NCBI RefSeq assembly: GCF_002115725.1 | Contig: NZ_JFKD01000002.1 | Location: 248,001-312,000 of the forward strand | Direction of reading: 5' to 3' | Origin: Marivita cryptomonadis | GTDB taxonomy: Bacteria > Pseudomonadota > Alphaproteobacteria > Rhodobacterales > Rhodobacteraceae | Length of the DNA stretch: 64,000 nucleotides | Shown: positions 31,115-39,227 of the stretch, one piece after another | How positions within the stretch are numbered: position 1 is the first letter of the stretch | Layout: each line of letters begins with the position of its first letter | The notes under the pieces: generated by a model | Seen by the model: the letters and a program-made list of their open reading frames with translations, nothing else | The model's database searches: none | What the model was told of the DNA's origin: nothing | Position numbers and translations under genes: made by a program

Positions 31115-31516
31115 TTACGATCCTAGAGACTTAGTAAAACCGCCCAAAAGGCCACCAAGAAAATCACCGAACTGTGAGTAGTTTGCAGGCTCTTTACTGA
31201 CATTTTTGACGGTCTGTGAAACAAGTTCGGGTGACCCATTTATGCTCACTTCTTGATTGAGCGCGGCCTGCCCGAAGGACGTCAAGTGTACGTTTTGTAC
31301 CCATCCATTTGCAATTCCTCCCATCGTTCGGTGGTAAGCATGCACGCGGATAAGTCCCTCGCTCTCAAGCCACTCAAGACAGGTGTAGAAAAAGCTCGCG
31401 TAGCTGTCGTCCAACTCCAAATCACTGAATTTTAGCATCCACTCTTGAATGCCCATTTCCATAGACTTCTCCAGGATCCTTGCCATTACCAGCTGACTTT
31501 TTTGCGAATTATCCAT
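31115..31516 (-). CDS. Hypothetical protein, low-GC insertion in the suc-lpd operon
   Basis: This 133-residue protein is not recognised. It has an N-terminal helical part, FFYTCLEWLESEGLIRVHAYHRT resembling the wing of a winged-helix fold, a segment rich in Ser and Asn, and a Gly-rich C-terminus (FGDFLGGLLGGFTKS). Its base composition is clearly lower in GC than the flanking operon genes, which suggests acquisition. The ATG at 31516 is preferred over a TTG at 31528. Inverted repeats lie upstream at 31547-31602. Confidence 0.55.
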   Translation of the reverse strand: MDNSQKSQLVMARILEKSMEMGIQEWMLKFSDLELDDSYASFFYTCLEWLESEGLIRVHAYHRTMGGIANGWVQNVHLTSFGQAALNQEVSINGSPELVSQTVKNVSKEPANYSQFGDFLGGLLGGFTKSLGS

Positions 31517-31546
31517 TAAAGCATCCAAAAGCTAGCTTGCTTCAAA

Positions 31547-31602
31547 ATGGTGCGTGAGATCATGCACCATACGCGGTGGTAGGGTGCGCGCTTGCACGCA
31601 CC
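31547..31602 (-). terminator. Two inverted repeats after sucB, possible terminator or attenuator
   Basis: Read leftward after the sucB stop, GGTGCG...CGCACC (31583-31602) is followed by ATGGTGC-N10-GCACCAT (31547-31570) and then TTTTG. The second stem plus T-run looks like a weak intrinsic terminator. It would reduce read-through from sucB into the hypothetical, MAPEG and lpdA genes. Confidence 0.4.
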
Positions 31603-31606
31603 GTCT

Positions 31607-33148
31607 TTACAGATCCATCAGCAACCGGCGCGGATCCTCAAGCGCTTCTTTCACGCGGACGAGGAAGGTCACGGCGCCTTTGCCGTCGACGATGCGGTGG
31701 TCATAGCTGAGGGCCAGGTACATCATCGGGCGGATCTTGATTTCGCCGTTGATGACCATCGGGCGGTCCTGGATCTTGTGCATGCCGAGGATGCCCGATT
31801 GCGGCGGGTTCAGGATCGGTGAGGACATGAGCGAGCCATAGACGCCACCGTTGGAGATGGTGAACGTGCCGCCCTGCATTTCGGCCATCGACAGCTTGCC
31901 ATCCCGGGCGCGGCGGCCTTTTTCGGCGATGGCCTTTTCGATCTCGGCAAAGCTCATCTGGTCGGCATCGCGGATGACCGGAACCACGAGACCCTGCGGC
32001 GTGCCAGCCGCGACGCCCATATGGACGAAGTTCTTGTAGACGATGTCGGTGCCGTCGATCTCGGCATTGACTTCGGGCACTTCGCGGAGCGCGTGGCAGC
32101 AGGCCTTGGTGAAGAAGGACATGAAGCCGAGGCGGACGCCGTGTTTCTTTTCAAAGAGGTCCTTGTATTCTGACCGAAGTGCCATCGTCTCGGTCATGTC
32201 CACCTCGTTATAGGTCGTCAGGATCGCGGCGGTGTTCTGCGCGTCCTTGAGGCGGCGGGCGATGGTCTGGCGCAGGCGGGTCATCTTGACCCGTTCCTCG
32301 CGCGCGGCGTCATCGGCGTTGACGGGCGCGCGTGGCGTCGGAGCGGGTGCAGATGTCTGGGCGGCAGGTGCGCTGGATGCAGCGGCCACGGCCTTGGCCA
32401 CGTCTTCCTTCATCACGCGGCCATCGCGACCCGAGCCCTGAACCTGATCGGCGGAGAGGCCCGCTTCGGCCAAGGCTTTCTTGGCGGAGGGGGCGTTTTC
32501 GACATCGCCGCTGGCGCGGCCCTGGCCGGCACTGGGTGTCGTGTACTGTTCGCCACCCGCGGCATCGCTGCCCGGCACGCTTGGCGCGGCTGCAGCGCCT
32601 GCGCTGCCACCGATCACACCAAGCTTGCCACCGGCGGCAACGGTTGCGCCTTCAGCGGCGACGATTTCGGACAACACGCCAGCGGTTGGGGCGGGCACTT
32701 CGACCGAGACCTTATCGGTTTCCAACTCGCAGAGCATTTCGTCCTGCGCGACGGTGTCGCCGACTTTCTTGAACCATGTGGAAACAGTCGCCTCGGACAC
32801 GGATTCACCCAAAGTGGGGACCATCACGTCAACCGATTTGCCACTGTCGCCAGAGGGCGCGGCTGCCGCTGCCGGAGCTTCGGCCTTGGCGGGGGCGGCA
32901 GTTGCTGCGCCACCTTCGGCGATATTGGCGAGCAGGGCATCGACGCCCACTGTTTCGCCTTCACCAGCCACGATATCGGCCAATGTGCCGGCAGCGGGCG
33001 AGGGCACTTCGACAGTCACCTTGTCGGTTTCCAGTTCGCACAGCATCTCGTCCACGGCAACGCTGTCGCCCGGTTTCTTGAACCATGTGGCGACCGTGGC
33101 TTCTGTCACGGATTCACCCAAGGTGGGCACACGCACTTCGGTTGTCAT
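31607..33148 (-). CDS. sucB: Dihydrolipoyllysine succinyltransferase, E2 of 2-oxoglutarate dehydrogenase
   Basis: A 513-residue E2 with two lipoyl domains, one at 1-77 and one at about 108-185, each with the lipoylation site ETDKV. Ala/Pro-rich linkers, an E3/E1-binding domain (about 230-265, [14 protein letters not shown]) and the catalytic domain ending in [16 protein letters not shown] (His-Asp catalytic pair) follow. Many SucB proteins have only one lipoyl domain. It transfers the succinyl group from SucA to CoA. It lies 3 bp downstream of sucA. Confidence 0.95.
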   Translation of the reverse strand: MTTEVRVPTLGESVTEATVATWFKKPGDSVAVDEMLCELETDKVTVEVPSPAAGTLADIVAGEGETVGVDALLANIAEGGAATAAPAKAEAPAAAAAPSGDSGKSVDVMVPTLGESVSEATVSTWFKKVGDTVAQDEMLCELETDKVSVEVPAPTAGVLSEIVAAEGATVAAGGKLGVIGGSAGAAAAPSVPGSDAAGGEQYTTPSAGQGRASGDVENAPSAKKALAEAGLSADQVQGSGRDGRVMKEDVAKAVAAASSAPAAQTSAPAPTPRAPVNADDAAREERVKMTRLRQTIARRLKDAQNTAAILTTYNEVDMTETMALRSEYKDLFEKKHGVRLGFMSFFTKACCHALREVPEVNAEIDGTDIVYKNFVHMGVAAGTPQGLVVPVIRDADQMSFAEIEKAIAEKGRRARDGKLSMAEMQGGTFTISNGGVYGSLMSSPILNPPQSGILGMHKIQDRPMVINGEIKIRPMMYLALSYDHRIVDGKGAVTFLVRVKEALEDPRRLLMDL

Positions 33149-33151
33149 GTC

Positions 33152-36118
33152 TTAGTTCCCTTCGATCGTCAGCGCATCGTTCACGAGTGCGGCTTGCTGT
33201 GCTTTGTGTTGGCTGGCCAGACCCGTTGCCGGGGAGGCCGATGTGGCGCGGCCCACGTAGCGGGGGCGCAGGTGCTTGGCGTTGATGCGGCCCAGAACCC
33301 ATTCGAGGTTCGGCTCCATAAACGTCCAGCCGCCTTGGTTCTTGGGTTCTTCCTGACACCAGATCATTTCGGCTTGCGGGAAGCGTTCCAGTTCCTTGAC
33401 CGCCGAGATGGCCGGGAACGGGTAGAACTGTTCGAACCGCAGGATGTAGACGTCGTCGATGCCACGTGCGTCACGTTCTTCGAGAAGGTCGTAATAGACC
33501 TTGCCCGAACACATCACGACGCGCTTGATCTTGTCGTCACTGACCAAAGTGGTGTCCGAGTTGCCATATTGCGCATCGTCCCACAGCACGCGGTGGAAGC
33601 TGGACCCGGTGGTGAATTCCTCGGTCTTGGAGACCGCCAGTTTGTGACGCAGAAGCGATTTCGGCGTCATCAGGATCAGCGGCTTGCGGAACGAGCGGTG
33701 CAGCTGGCGGCGCAGGATGTGGAAGTAGTTGGCCGGGGTGGTGCAATTGGCCACGATCCAGTTGTCCTGACCGCTCATCTGCAGGAAGCGTTCAAGCCGC
33801 GCGGAGGAGTGTTCCGGGCCCTGACCTTCGAACCCGTGCGGCAGCAGGCAGACAAGGCCCGACATGCGCAGCCACTTGCTTTCACCAGAGCTGACGAACT
33901 GGTCGAACATGATCTGTGCGCCGTTGGCGAAGTCGCCGAACTGGGCTTCCCACAAGGTCAGTGCGTTCGGTTCTGCCAGCGAGTAGCCGTATTCGAAACC
34001 AAGCACCGCGTATTCCGACAGGGCGGAATCGATCACTTCGTAGCGCGACTGGCCTTCGCGGATGTGGTTGAGCGGATAGTACCGTTCTTCCGTGTCCTGA
34101 TTGACGATGCCAGAGTGACGCTGGCTGAACGTGCCGCGCGTGCTGTCCTGACCGGAAAGGCGGACGGGGTAACCTTCGGTGAGCAACGAGCCAAAGGCCA
34201 GAGCCTCTGCCGTAGCCCAGTCAAAGCCCACGCCGGTTTCGAACATCTCTTTTCGGGTGTCGAGCAGACGCGCTACGGTTTTATGCACCGGAAAACCATC
34301 GGGCAGGCGGCTGAGGGATTCACCCACCTGAGACATGGTTTCGGGGCTGATCGCGGTCTGGCCGCGTTGGTAGTCGTCTTTGTCCTGACGGTCGAGATGG
34401 CTCCAGCGCCCGTCCAGCCAGTCGGCTTTGTTGGGCTTGTAGGTCTTGCCGGATTCAAACTCTTCGTTCAGGTGCGCCTGGAACGCGGCCTTCATGTCCT
34501 CGATTTCGCCTTCGGGGATCAGACCGTCCTTGACCAGACGTTCGGTGTAGAGCGACAGGGTTGTCTTCTGCTGCTTGATCTTCTTGTACATCAACGGGTT
34601 GGTGAACATCGGTTCATCCCCCTCGTTGTGGCCAAAGCGACGGTAGCAGAAAATGTCGATGACAACGTCCTTGCCGAATTTCTGGCGGAACTCGGTTGCC
34701 ACTTTGGCGGCGTGCACCACCGCCTCGGGGTCGTCGCCGTTGACGTGGAAGATCGGCGCTTCGACCACCAGCGCGTTGTCGGTCGGGTAGGGCGACGAGC
34801 GCGAGAAGTGCGGCGCGGTGGTAAAGCCGATCTGGTTGTTCACAACGATATGAACCGTGCCGCCGCTGCGGTGGCCGCGCAGGCCCGACAGAGCGAAACA
34901 TTCGGCCACGACGCCCTGACCTGCAAAGGCCGCATCGCCGTGCAGCAGGATTGGCATGACCTTGCGACGCTCGGTATCGCCGATCTGGTCTTGCTTGGCG
35001 CGGACCTTGCCCAGAACCACCGGGTTTACCGCTTCGAGGTGCGACGGGTTGGCGGTCAGCGACAGGTGGACGGTGTTGTTGTCAAACTCGCGGTCGGAGG
35101 AGGCACCGAGGTGGTATTTCACGTCGCCCGAGCCATCGACATCTTCGGGTTTGAAGCTGCCGCCTTGGAACTCGTTGAAGATCGCGCGGTAAGGCTTCTG
35201 CATCACGTTCGCCAGAACCGACAGGCGGCCCCGGTGCGGCATGCCGATGACGATTTCCTGAACGCCAAGGTTGCCGCCGCGCTTGATGATCTGCTCCATC
35301 GCGGGGATCAGGCTTTCGCCGCCATCAAGGCCAAAGCGCTTGGTGCCCATGTATTTCACATGGAGGAACTTCTCGAAACCTTCGGCTTCGACCATCTTGT
35401 TCAGGATCGCTTTGCGGCCTTCGCGGGTGAAGGCGACTTCCTTGCCGTAGCCTTCGATCCGTTCCTTGAGCCACGCGGACTGTTCGGGATCGGAGATATG
35501 CATGTATTGCAGCGCAAAGGTGCCGCAATAGGTGCGGCGCACGATGTCGAGGATCTCGCGCATCGACGCGATCTGGAGGCCCAGAACGTTGTCGATAAAG
35601 ATCGGGCGGTCCATGTCGGCCTCGGTGAAGCCGTAGGATTTCGGGTCCAGTTCGGGGTGTGCCGTCTGTTCGCGCATGCCCAATGGGTCGAGATCGGCGG
35701 CAAGGTGCCCCCGGATGCGGTAGGCGCGGATGATCATCAGGGCGCGGATGGAGTCGAGCACCGCGCGTTGGATCGCGTCGTCGGTGACCTGAACACCCTT
35801 TTCCTCGGCCTTGGCCTTGATCTTGTCACCGGCGCCTTTGATCTCTGCCGGTGCGACGGGCCATTGGCCATCCAACGCGGCGGTCAGATCGTCATTGGGC
35901 ATCGGTGGCCAGTCGGTGCGTGCCCAGCTTGGGCCGGTCGCCTCTTTCTTGACGCTGATATCGTCGTCGCCCAATTGCCGGAAAAACGCCTGCCATGCCT
36001 CATCGACCGCGTTGGGGTCGTTTGCGTAGCGCGCGTACATCTGTTCCAGATACGCGGCGTTGTGCCCCTGCATGAAGCTGGAAGCGTGGAAGAGATCGTT
36101 AGGGCTCTGATCCGTCAT
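33152..36118 (-). CDS. sucA: 2-oxoglutarate dehydrogenase E1 component
   Basis: A 988-residue thiamine-diphosphate decarboxylase. Seen are the N-terminal FLHASSFMQGHNAAYLEQMY (E2-interacting arm), the GMPHRGRLSVLANV substrate-site region, the ThDP/Mg motif around GDAAFAGQGVVAE...NNQIGFTT, and the C-terminal LPHGFEGQGPEHSSARLERF. The length is normal. It is read leftward after sucD across a 150-bp gap. Confidence 0.96.
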   Translation of the reverse strand: MTDQSPNDLFHASSFMQGHNAAYLEQMYARYANDPNAVDEAWQAFFRQLGDDDISVKKEATGPSWARTDWPPMPNDDLTAALDGQWPVAPAEIKGAGDKIKAKAEEKGVQVTDDAIQRAVLDSIRALMIIRAYRIRGHLAADLDPLGMREQTAHPELDPKSYGFTEADMDRPIFIDNVLGLQIASMREILDIVRRTYCGTFALQYMHISDPEQSAWLKERIEGYGKEVAFTREGRKAILNKMVEAEGFEKFLHVKYMGTKRFGLDGGESLIPAMEQIIKRGGNLGVQEIVIGMPHRGRLSVLANVMQKPYRAIFNEFQGGSFKPEDVDGSGDVKYHLGASSDREFDNNTVHLSLTANPSHLEAVNPVVLGKVRAKQDQIGDTERRKVMPILLHGDAAFAGQGVVAECFALSGLRGHRSGGTVHIVVNNQIGFTTAPHFSRSSPYPTDNALVVEAPIFHVNGDDPEAVVHAAKVATEFRQKFGKDVVIDIFCYRRFGHNEGDEPMFTNPLMYKKIKQQKTTLSLYTERLVKDGLIPEGEIEDMKAAFQAHLNEEFESGKTYKPNKADWLDGRWSHLDRQDKDDYQRGQTAISPETMSQVGESLSRLPDGFPVHKTVARLLDTRKEMFETGVGFDWATAEALAFGSLLTEGYPVRLSGQDSTRGTFSQRHSGIVNQDTEERYYPLNHIREGQSRYEVIDSALSEYAVLGFEYGYSLAEPNALTLWEAQFGDFANGAQIMFDQFVSSGESKWLRMSGLVCLLPHGFEGQGPEHSSARLERFLQMSGQDNWIVANCTTPANYFHILRRQLHRSFRKPLILMTPKSLLRHKLAVSKTEEFTTGSSFHRVLWDDAQYGNSDTTLVSDDKIKRVVMCSGKVYYDLLEERDARGIDDVYILRFEQFYPFPAISAVKELERFPQAEMIWCQEEPKNQGGWTFMEPNLEWVLGRINAKHLRPRYVGRATSASPATGLASQHKAQQAALVNDALTIEGN

Positions 36119-36206
36119 GTGTCGTGGTCCTCCCGAACCGGTCTGATCAAGCAGCAGGAAAGAGGATCGTCCGATCCGCTATCGCGCGGCTTTCTTGTTG
36201 TGCGCA

Positions 36207-36226
36207 AGCCGGGCACATGCCCGGCT
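36207..36226. repeat. Perfect inverted repeat between sucD and sucA
   Basis: AGCCGGGCA-CA-TGCCCGGCT has 9-bp arms with two central bases. On the plus strand it is followed closely by CGTTTTT. Within the leftward operon it is a candidate processing or attenuation hairpin that could set different sucCD and sucAB levels. The remainder of 36119-36268 has no gene. Confidence 0.45.
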
Positions 36227-36268
36227 CACCGTTTTTCACGCAGTCCGGTCCAAGGCCCGGTGACTGCC

Positions 36269-37153
36269 TTAGCCCTTGATCGCGGCCAACACGGCTTCGC
36301 CAAGGCTTGCGGGGCTTTCAGCAACAACGATGCCTGCGGACTTCATCGCTTCGATTTTGTCTTCGGCACCACCTTTGCCACCGGCGACAATCGCGCCTGC
36401 GTGGCCCATGCGGCGGCCCGGAGGGGCTGTGCGGCCTGCGATGAAACCAGCCGTCGGCTTCCAGCGGCCTTTCTTCTTCTCATCTGCCAGGAATTGCGCT
36501 GCTTCTTCTTCGGCCGAGCCACCGATCTCGCCGATCATGATGATGCTCTCGGTCTCGTCATCCGCGAGGAACCATTCCAACACGTCGATATGCTCGGTCC
36601 CTTTGATGGGGTCGCCGCCGATGCCCACACAGGTGGACTGGCCCAGACCCACATCGGTGGTCTGCTTGACCGCCTCATAGGTGAGTGTGCCGGAGCGGGA
36701 CACAACGCCCACGCTGCCGCGACGGTGGATGTGGCCGGGCATGATGCCGATCTTGCAGGCGTCGGGCGTGATGACACCGGGGCAGTTCGGGCCGATCAGA
36801 CGCGACTTGGAGGTCTCAAGCGCGCGCTTGACGCGCATCATGTCCATGACCGGGATACCTTCGGTGATGCAGACGATCACTTCCATTTCGGCGTCGATCG
36901 CTTCGAGGATCGAGTCAGCGGCGAAGGGCGGTGGCACGTAGATCACCGTCGCGTTTGCCTCTGTTGCGTGCTTGGCCTCGTGGACCGAGTTGAAGACCGG
37001 CAGGTCGAGATGGGTCATGCCACCTTTGCCCGGGGTCACGCCGCCAACCATCTTGGTGCCATAGGCGATGGCCTGTTCGGTGTGGAAGGTGCCCTGCGAG
37101 CCGGTCAGGCCCTGGCAGATCACTTTGGTGTTTTCGTCGATGAGTACGGCCAC
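36269..37153 (-). CDS. sucD: Succinyl-CoA synthetase, alpha subunit
   Basis: A 294-residue subunit carrying the CoA-binding N-terminal fold ([16 protein letters not shown]), [20 protein letters not shown], and the phosphohistidine region [17 protein letters not shown]. The start is a GTG at 37153 behind AGGAGAG; the frame is open farther upstream, but that sequence is unlike SucD. It completes the substrate-level phosphorylation enzyme with SucC. Confidence 0.95.
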   Translation of the reverse strand: MAVLIDENTKVICQGLTGSQGTFHTEQAIAYGTKMVGGVTPGKGGMTHLDLPVFNSVHEAKHATEANATVIYVPPPFAADSILEAIDAEMEVIVCITEGIPVMDMMRVKRALETSKSRLIGPNCPGVITPDACKIGIMPGHIHRRGSVGVVSRSGTLTYEAVKQTTDVGLGQSTCVGIGGDPIKGTEHIDVLEWFLADDETESIIMIGEIGGSAEEEAAQFLADEKKKGRWKPTAGFIAGRTAPPGRRMGHAGAIVAGGKGGAEDKIEAMKSAGIVVAESPASLGEAVLAAIKG

Positions 37154-37196
37154 GGTGGCTCTCCTACTTCTGTCGTTCGGTCCGCGCGGAGCGGAA

Positions 37197-37721
37197 TTAT
37201 TCGTAAATCTGGCTGTAGCCGATAGAGAGGGAGACCCCCCTGTCGCGGATCCAGCTGTGCGAGACGGCGAAATGGCGTTCCTTGGGGACGCGGAAGACCC
37301 ATTGATGTGCGGCTTCGTGCGGAGACGGTTTGTCCATCTCGTCTGAGAGCGCATCGGGGTATGTCGCGTCGATCCGGGCCTGCATGATGTCGCGCAGGTC
37401 GGCGAAGAACGCCTCGGTTCCAGGGTCGGGTGGGATGTTGAGCTGGCAAGCCATCGAGTCGATCCGGCGCGAGAACACGACATGTGCACCGCCGGGATTG
37501 CCGAACATGGCAGCTTCGTCAGAAGCCATCACTTGCGGCAACCCTGTGGCGAGTGCGCGTTCCTGCGCGGATGCGAAGAGCGTGTCGAAATCGAGAGATG
37601 TTGTGACACATGCCTCGCCCATCAACGCGCCTGCGTCTGCCGGATCGTCAAACGGTCCGGCAGCGACCCAGCCGGGAATGGCCACACAGGCAAGTGCGGT
37701 TATCCAGCCAGCCCGGAGCAT
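37197..37721 (-). CDS. Hypothetical secreted protein between sucC and sucD
   Basis: A 174-residue protein with an N-terminal signal peptide (cleavage near residue 21, VAAG). There are two Cys in the mature part (one in GEACVTT, one in MACQL) that may form a disulfide, and no recognised domain. The ATG shares one base with the sucC stop (TGATG), so translation is coupled to sucC. A periplasmic protein embedded between two subunit genes of a cytosolic enzyme is unusual. Confidence 0.7.
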   Translation of the reverse strand: MLRAGWITALACVAIPGWVAAGPFDDPADAGALMGEACVTTSLDFDTLFASAQERALATGLPQVMASDEAAMFGNPGGAHVVFSRRIDSMACQLNIPPDPGTEAFFADLRDIMQARIDATYPDALSDEMDKPSPHEAAHQWVFRVPKERHFAVSHSWIRDRGVSLSIGYSQIYE

Positions 37722-38914
37722 CAGCCCTTGACCGCCTTCACGATTTTCTGCGCACCGTCCTTGAGGTCGTCGGCAGCGATCACGTCGAGACCGGAGTTCT
37801 GGATGATCTCCTTGCCCTTTTCGACGTTTGTGCCTTCTAGACGCACAACCAGCGGCACCTTGAGGCCAACCTCTTTAACCGCAGCGATCACGCCTTCCGC
37901 GATCACGTCGCAGCGCATGATGCCGCCGAAGATGTTTACGAGGATGCCTTTGACCTGCGGGTCGGAGGTGATGATCTTGAACGCCTCGGTGACCTTTTCC
38001 TTGGTCGCGCCGCCGCCCACGTCGAGGAAGTTGGCAGGCTCTGCGCCGTAGAGTTTGATGATGTCCATGGTCGCCATGGCAAGGCCCGCGCCGTTCACCA
38101 TGCAGCCGATTTCACCATCCAGAGCGATGTAGTTGAGGTCGTACTTGGACGCCTCGAGCTCTTTGGGGTCTTCTTCGGTCTCGTCGCGCAGTTCTGCGAT
38201 TTCCGGGTGACGGTAGATGGCGTTGCCGTCAAAACCCATCTTGGCATCAAGGCATTTCAGATCGCCGTCGTCAGACACGATCAGCGGGTTGATCTCGAGC
38301 ATCTCCATGTCTTTGTCGGTGAAGAGCTTGTAGAGCGTGCCCATGAGTGCCACGCACTGCTTTACCTGCTTGCCTTCAAGGCCAAGGTTGAACGCGATGC
38401 GGCGGCCGTGGAAGGCTTGGTATCCGGTAGCCGGATCGACCGAGAAGCTGAGAATTTTCTCGGGCGTGCTTTCGGCCACCTCTTCGATGTCCATGCCGCC
38501 TTCGGTGGAGGCGACGAAGGACACGCGAGAGGTTTGACGGTCGACGAGGAGGGCCAGATACATCTCGGTCTGGATGCCCGATCCGTCTTCGATGTAGATG
38601 CGGTTGACCTGCTTGCCGGCGTCGCCTGTCTGCTTGGTCACAAGGGTGCGGCCCAGCATCTTTTTGGCTTCTTCAGCGGCTTCTTCAACCGACTTGGCAA
38701 GGCGCACACCGCCAGCTTCGCCAGCGCTTTCTTCCTTGAACTTGCCCTTGCCACGGCCACCCGCGTGGATCTGGGCCTTGACCACCCAGAGCGGGCCGTC
38801 CATTTCGCCTGCCTTGGTCTTGGCCTCTTCGGCCTTGAGGACCACGCGGCCATCCGACACCGGGGCGCCGTAGCTGCGTAGCAGGGCTTTCGCCTGATAC
38901 TCGTGGATGTTCAT
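37721..38914 (-). CDS. sucC: Succinyl-CoA synthetase, beta subunit
   Basis: A 397-residue ATP-grasp protein ([36 protein letters not shown]; the C-terminal [16 protein letters not shown] and [18 protein letters not shown]). First gene of the suc operon. Its promoter region carries the twin TGTGATCACA palindromes also found before sdhC. Confidence 0.95.
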   Translation of the reverse strand: MNIHEYQAKALLRSYGAPVSDGRVVLKAEEAKTKAGEMDGPLWVVKAQIHAGGRGKGKFKEESAGEAGGVRLAKSVEEAAEEAKKMLGRTLVTKQTGDAGKQVNRIYIEDGSGIQTEMYLALLVDRQTSRVSFVASTEGGMDIEEVAESTPEKILSFSVDPATGYQAFHGRRIAFNLGLEGKQVKQCVALMGTLYKLFTDKDMEMLEINPLIVSDDGDLKCLDAKMGFDGNAIYRHPEIAELRDETEEDPKELEASKYDLNYIALDGEIGCMVNGAGLAMATMDIIKLYGAEPANFLDVGGGATKEKVTEAFKIITSDPQVKGILVNIFGGIMRCDVIAEGVIAAVKEVGLKVPLVVRLEGTNVEKGKEIIQNSGLDVIAADDLKDGAQKIVKAVKG

Positions 38915-38949
38915 CGGTCAACTGTCCCGTCTATTGCTTCGATTTTGGC

Positions 38950-39021
38950 CGATATAAGAGGGTGAAGACCGAACACTTAACGGTTTTTTTGCCGCAGGGC
39001 GGGCAAATCGGCAAAAAACCG
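38950..39021 (-). promoter_or_regulatory. sucC leader: probable -10 box and A/T-tract inverted repeat
   Basis: Reading leftward, TTATAT around 38953-38958 can serve as a -10 element. Further upstream, CGGTTTTTTTGCCG (38981-38994, plus strand) and CGGCAAAAAACCG (39009-39021) form a near-perfect 13-bp inverted repeat with a 14-base loop, lying between the twin operators and the -10 box. The homopolymer tracts may bend the DNA. Confidence 0.4.
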
Positions 39022-39026
39022 ACATT

Positions 39027-39057
39027 TGTGATCACAGCTAAAAATAGTGTGATCACA
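39027..39057 (-). promoter_or_regulatory. Twin TGTGATCACA operator of the suc operon
   Basis: Two exact 10-bp palindromes TGTGATCACA lie at 39027-39036 and 39048-39057, 21 bp apart (two helical turns). In the direction of sucC the first is extended to ATTTGTGATCACA. The downstream edge is 112 nt from the sucC start. The same pair with the same spacing precedes sdhC at 47095-47125. It is not a CRP site (no 6-bp spacer between TGTGA and TCACA) and not an FNR site. Confidence 0.75.
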
Positions 39058-39227
39058 AATTTCCGGAGCGCGGTTGGCTTGGGTGTGACATGCACCGCGG
39101 ACACACCCGAATCTTTTGAATTTATCTCGAGTTGACCGTGTCTCGAACCACAGCCTAAACTTGCTCTGATGCCGCATGCGACGCAGTGCAAACAAAAAAC
39201 GCGGCACGTTGAGGACGACGCAGGTTA

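Noticed and set aside
33194..37225. A 1343-codon open frame on the plus strand opposite sucA and sucD
   Set aside because: Antisense shadow produced by high-GC codon bias; the translation is low-complexity, rich in His/Arg/Val, with no domain, and the opposite strand encodes full-length core enzymes.
39027..39057. CRP or FNR sites before sucC and sdhC
   Set aside because: CRP requires TGTGA-N6-TCACA and FNR TTGAT-N4-ATCAA; here the half-sites abut with no spacer.
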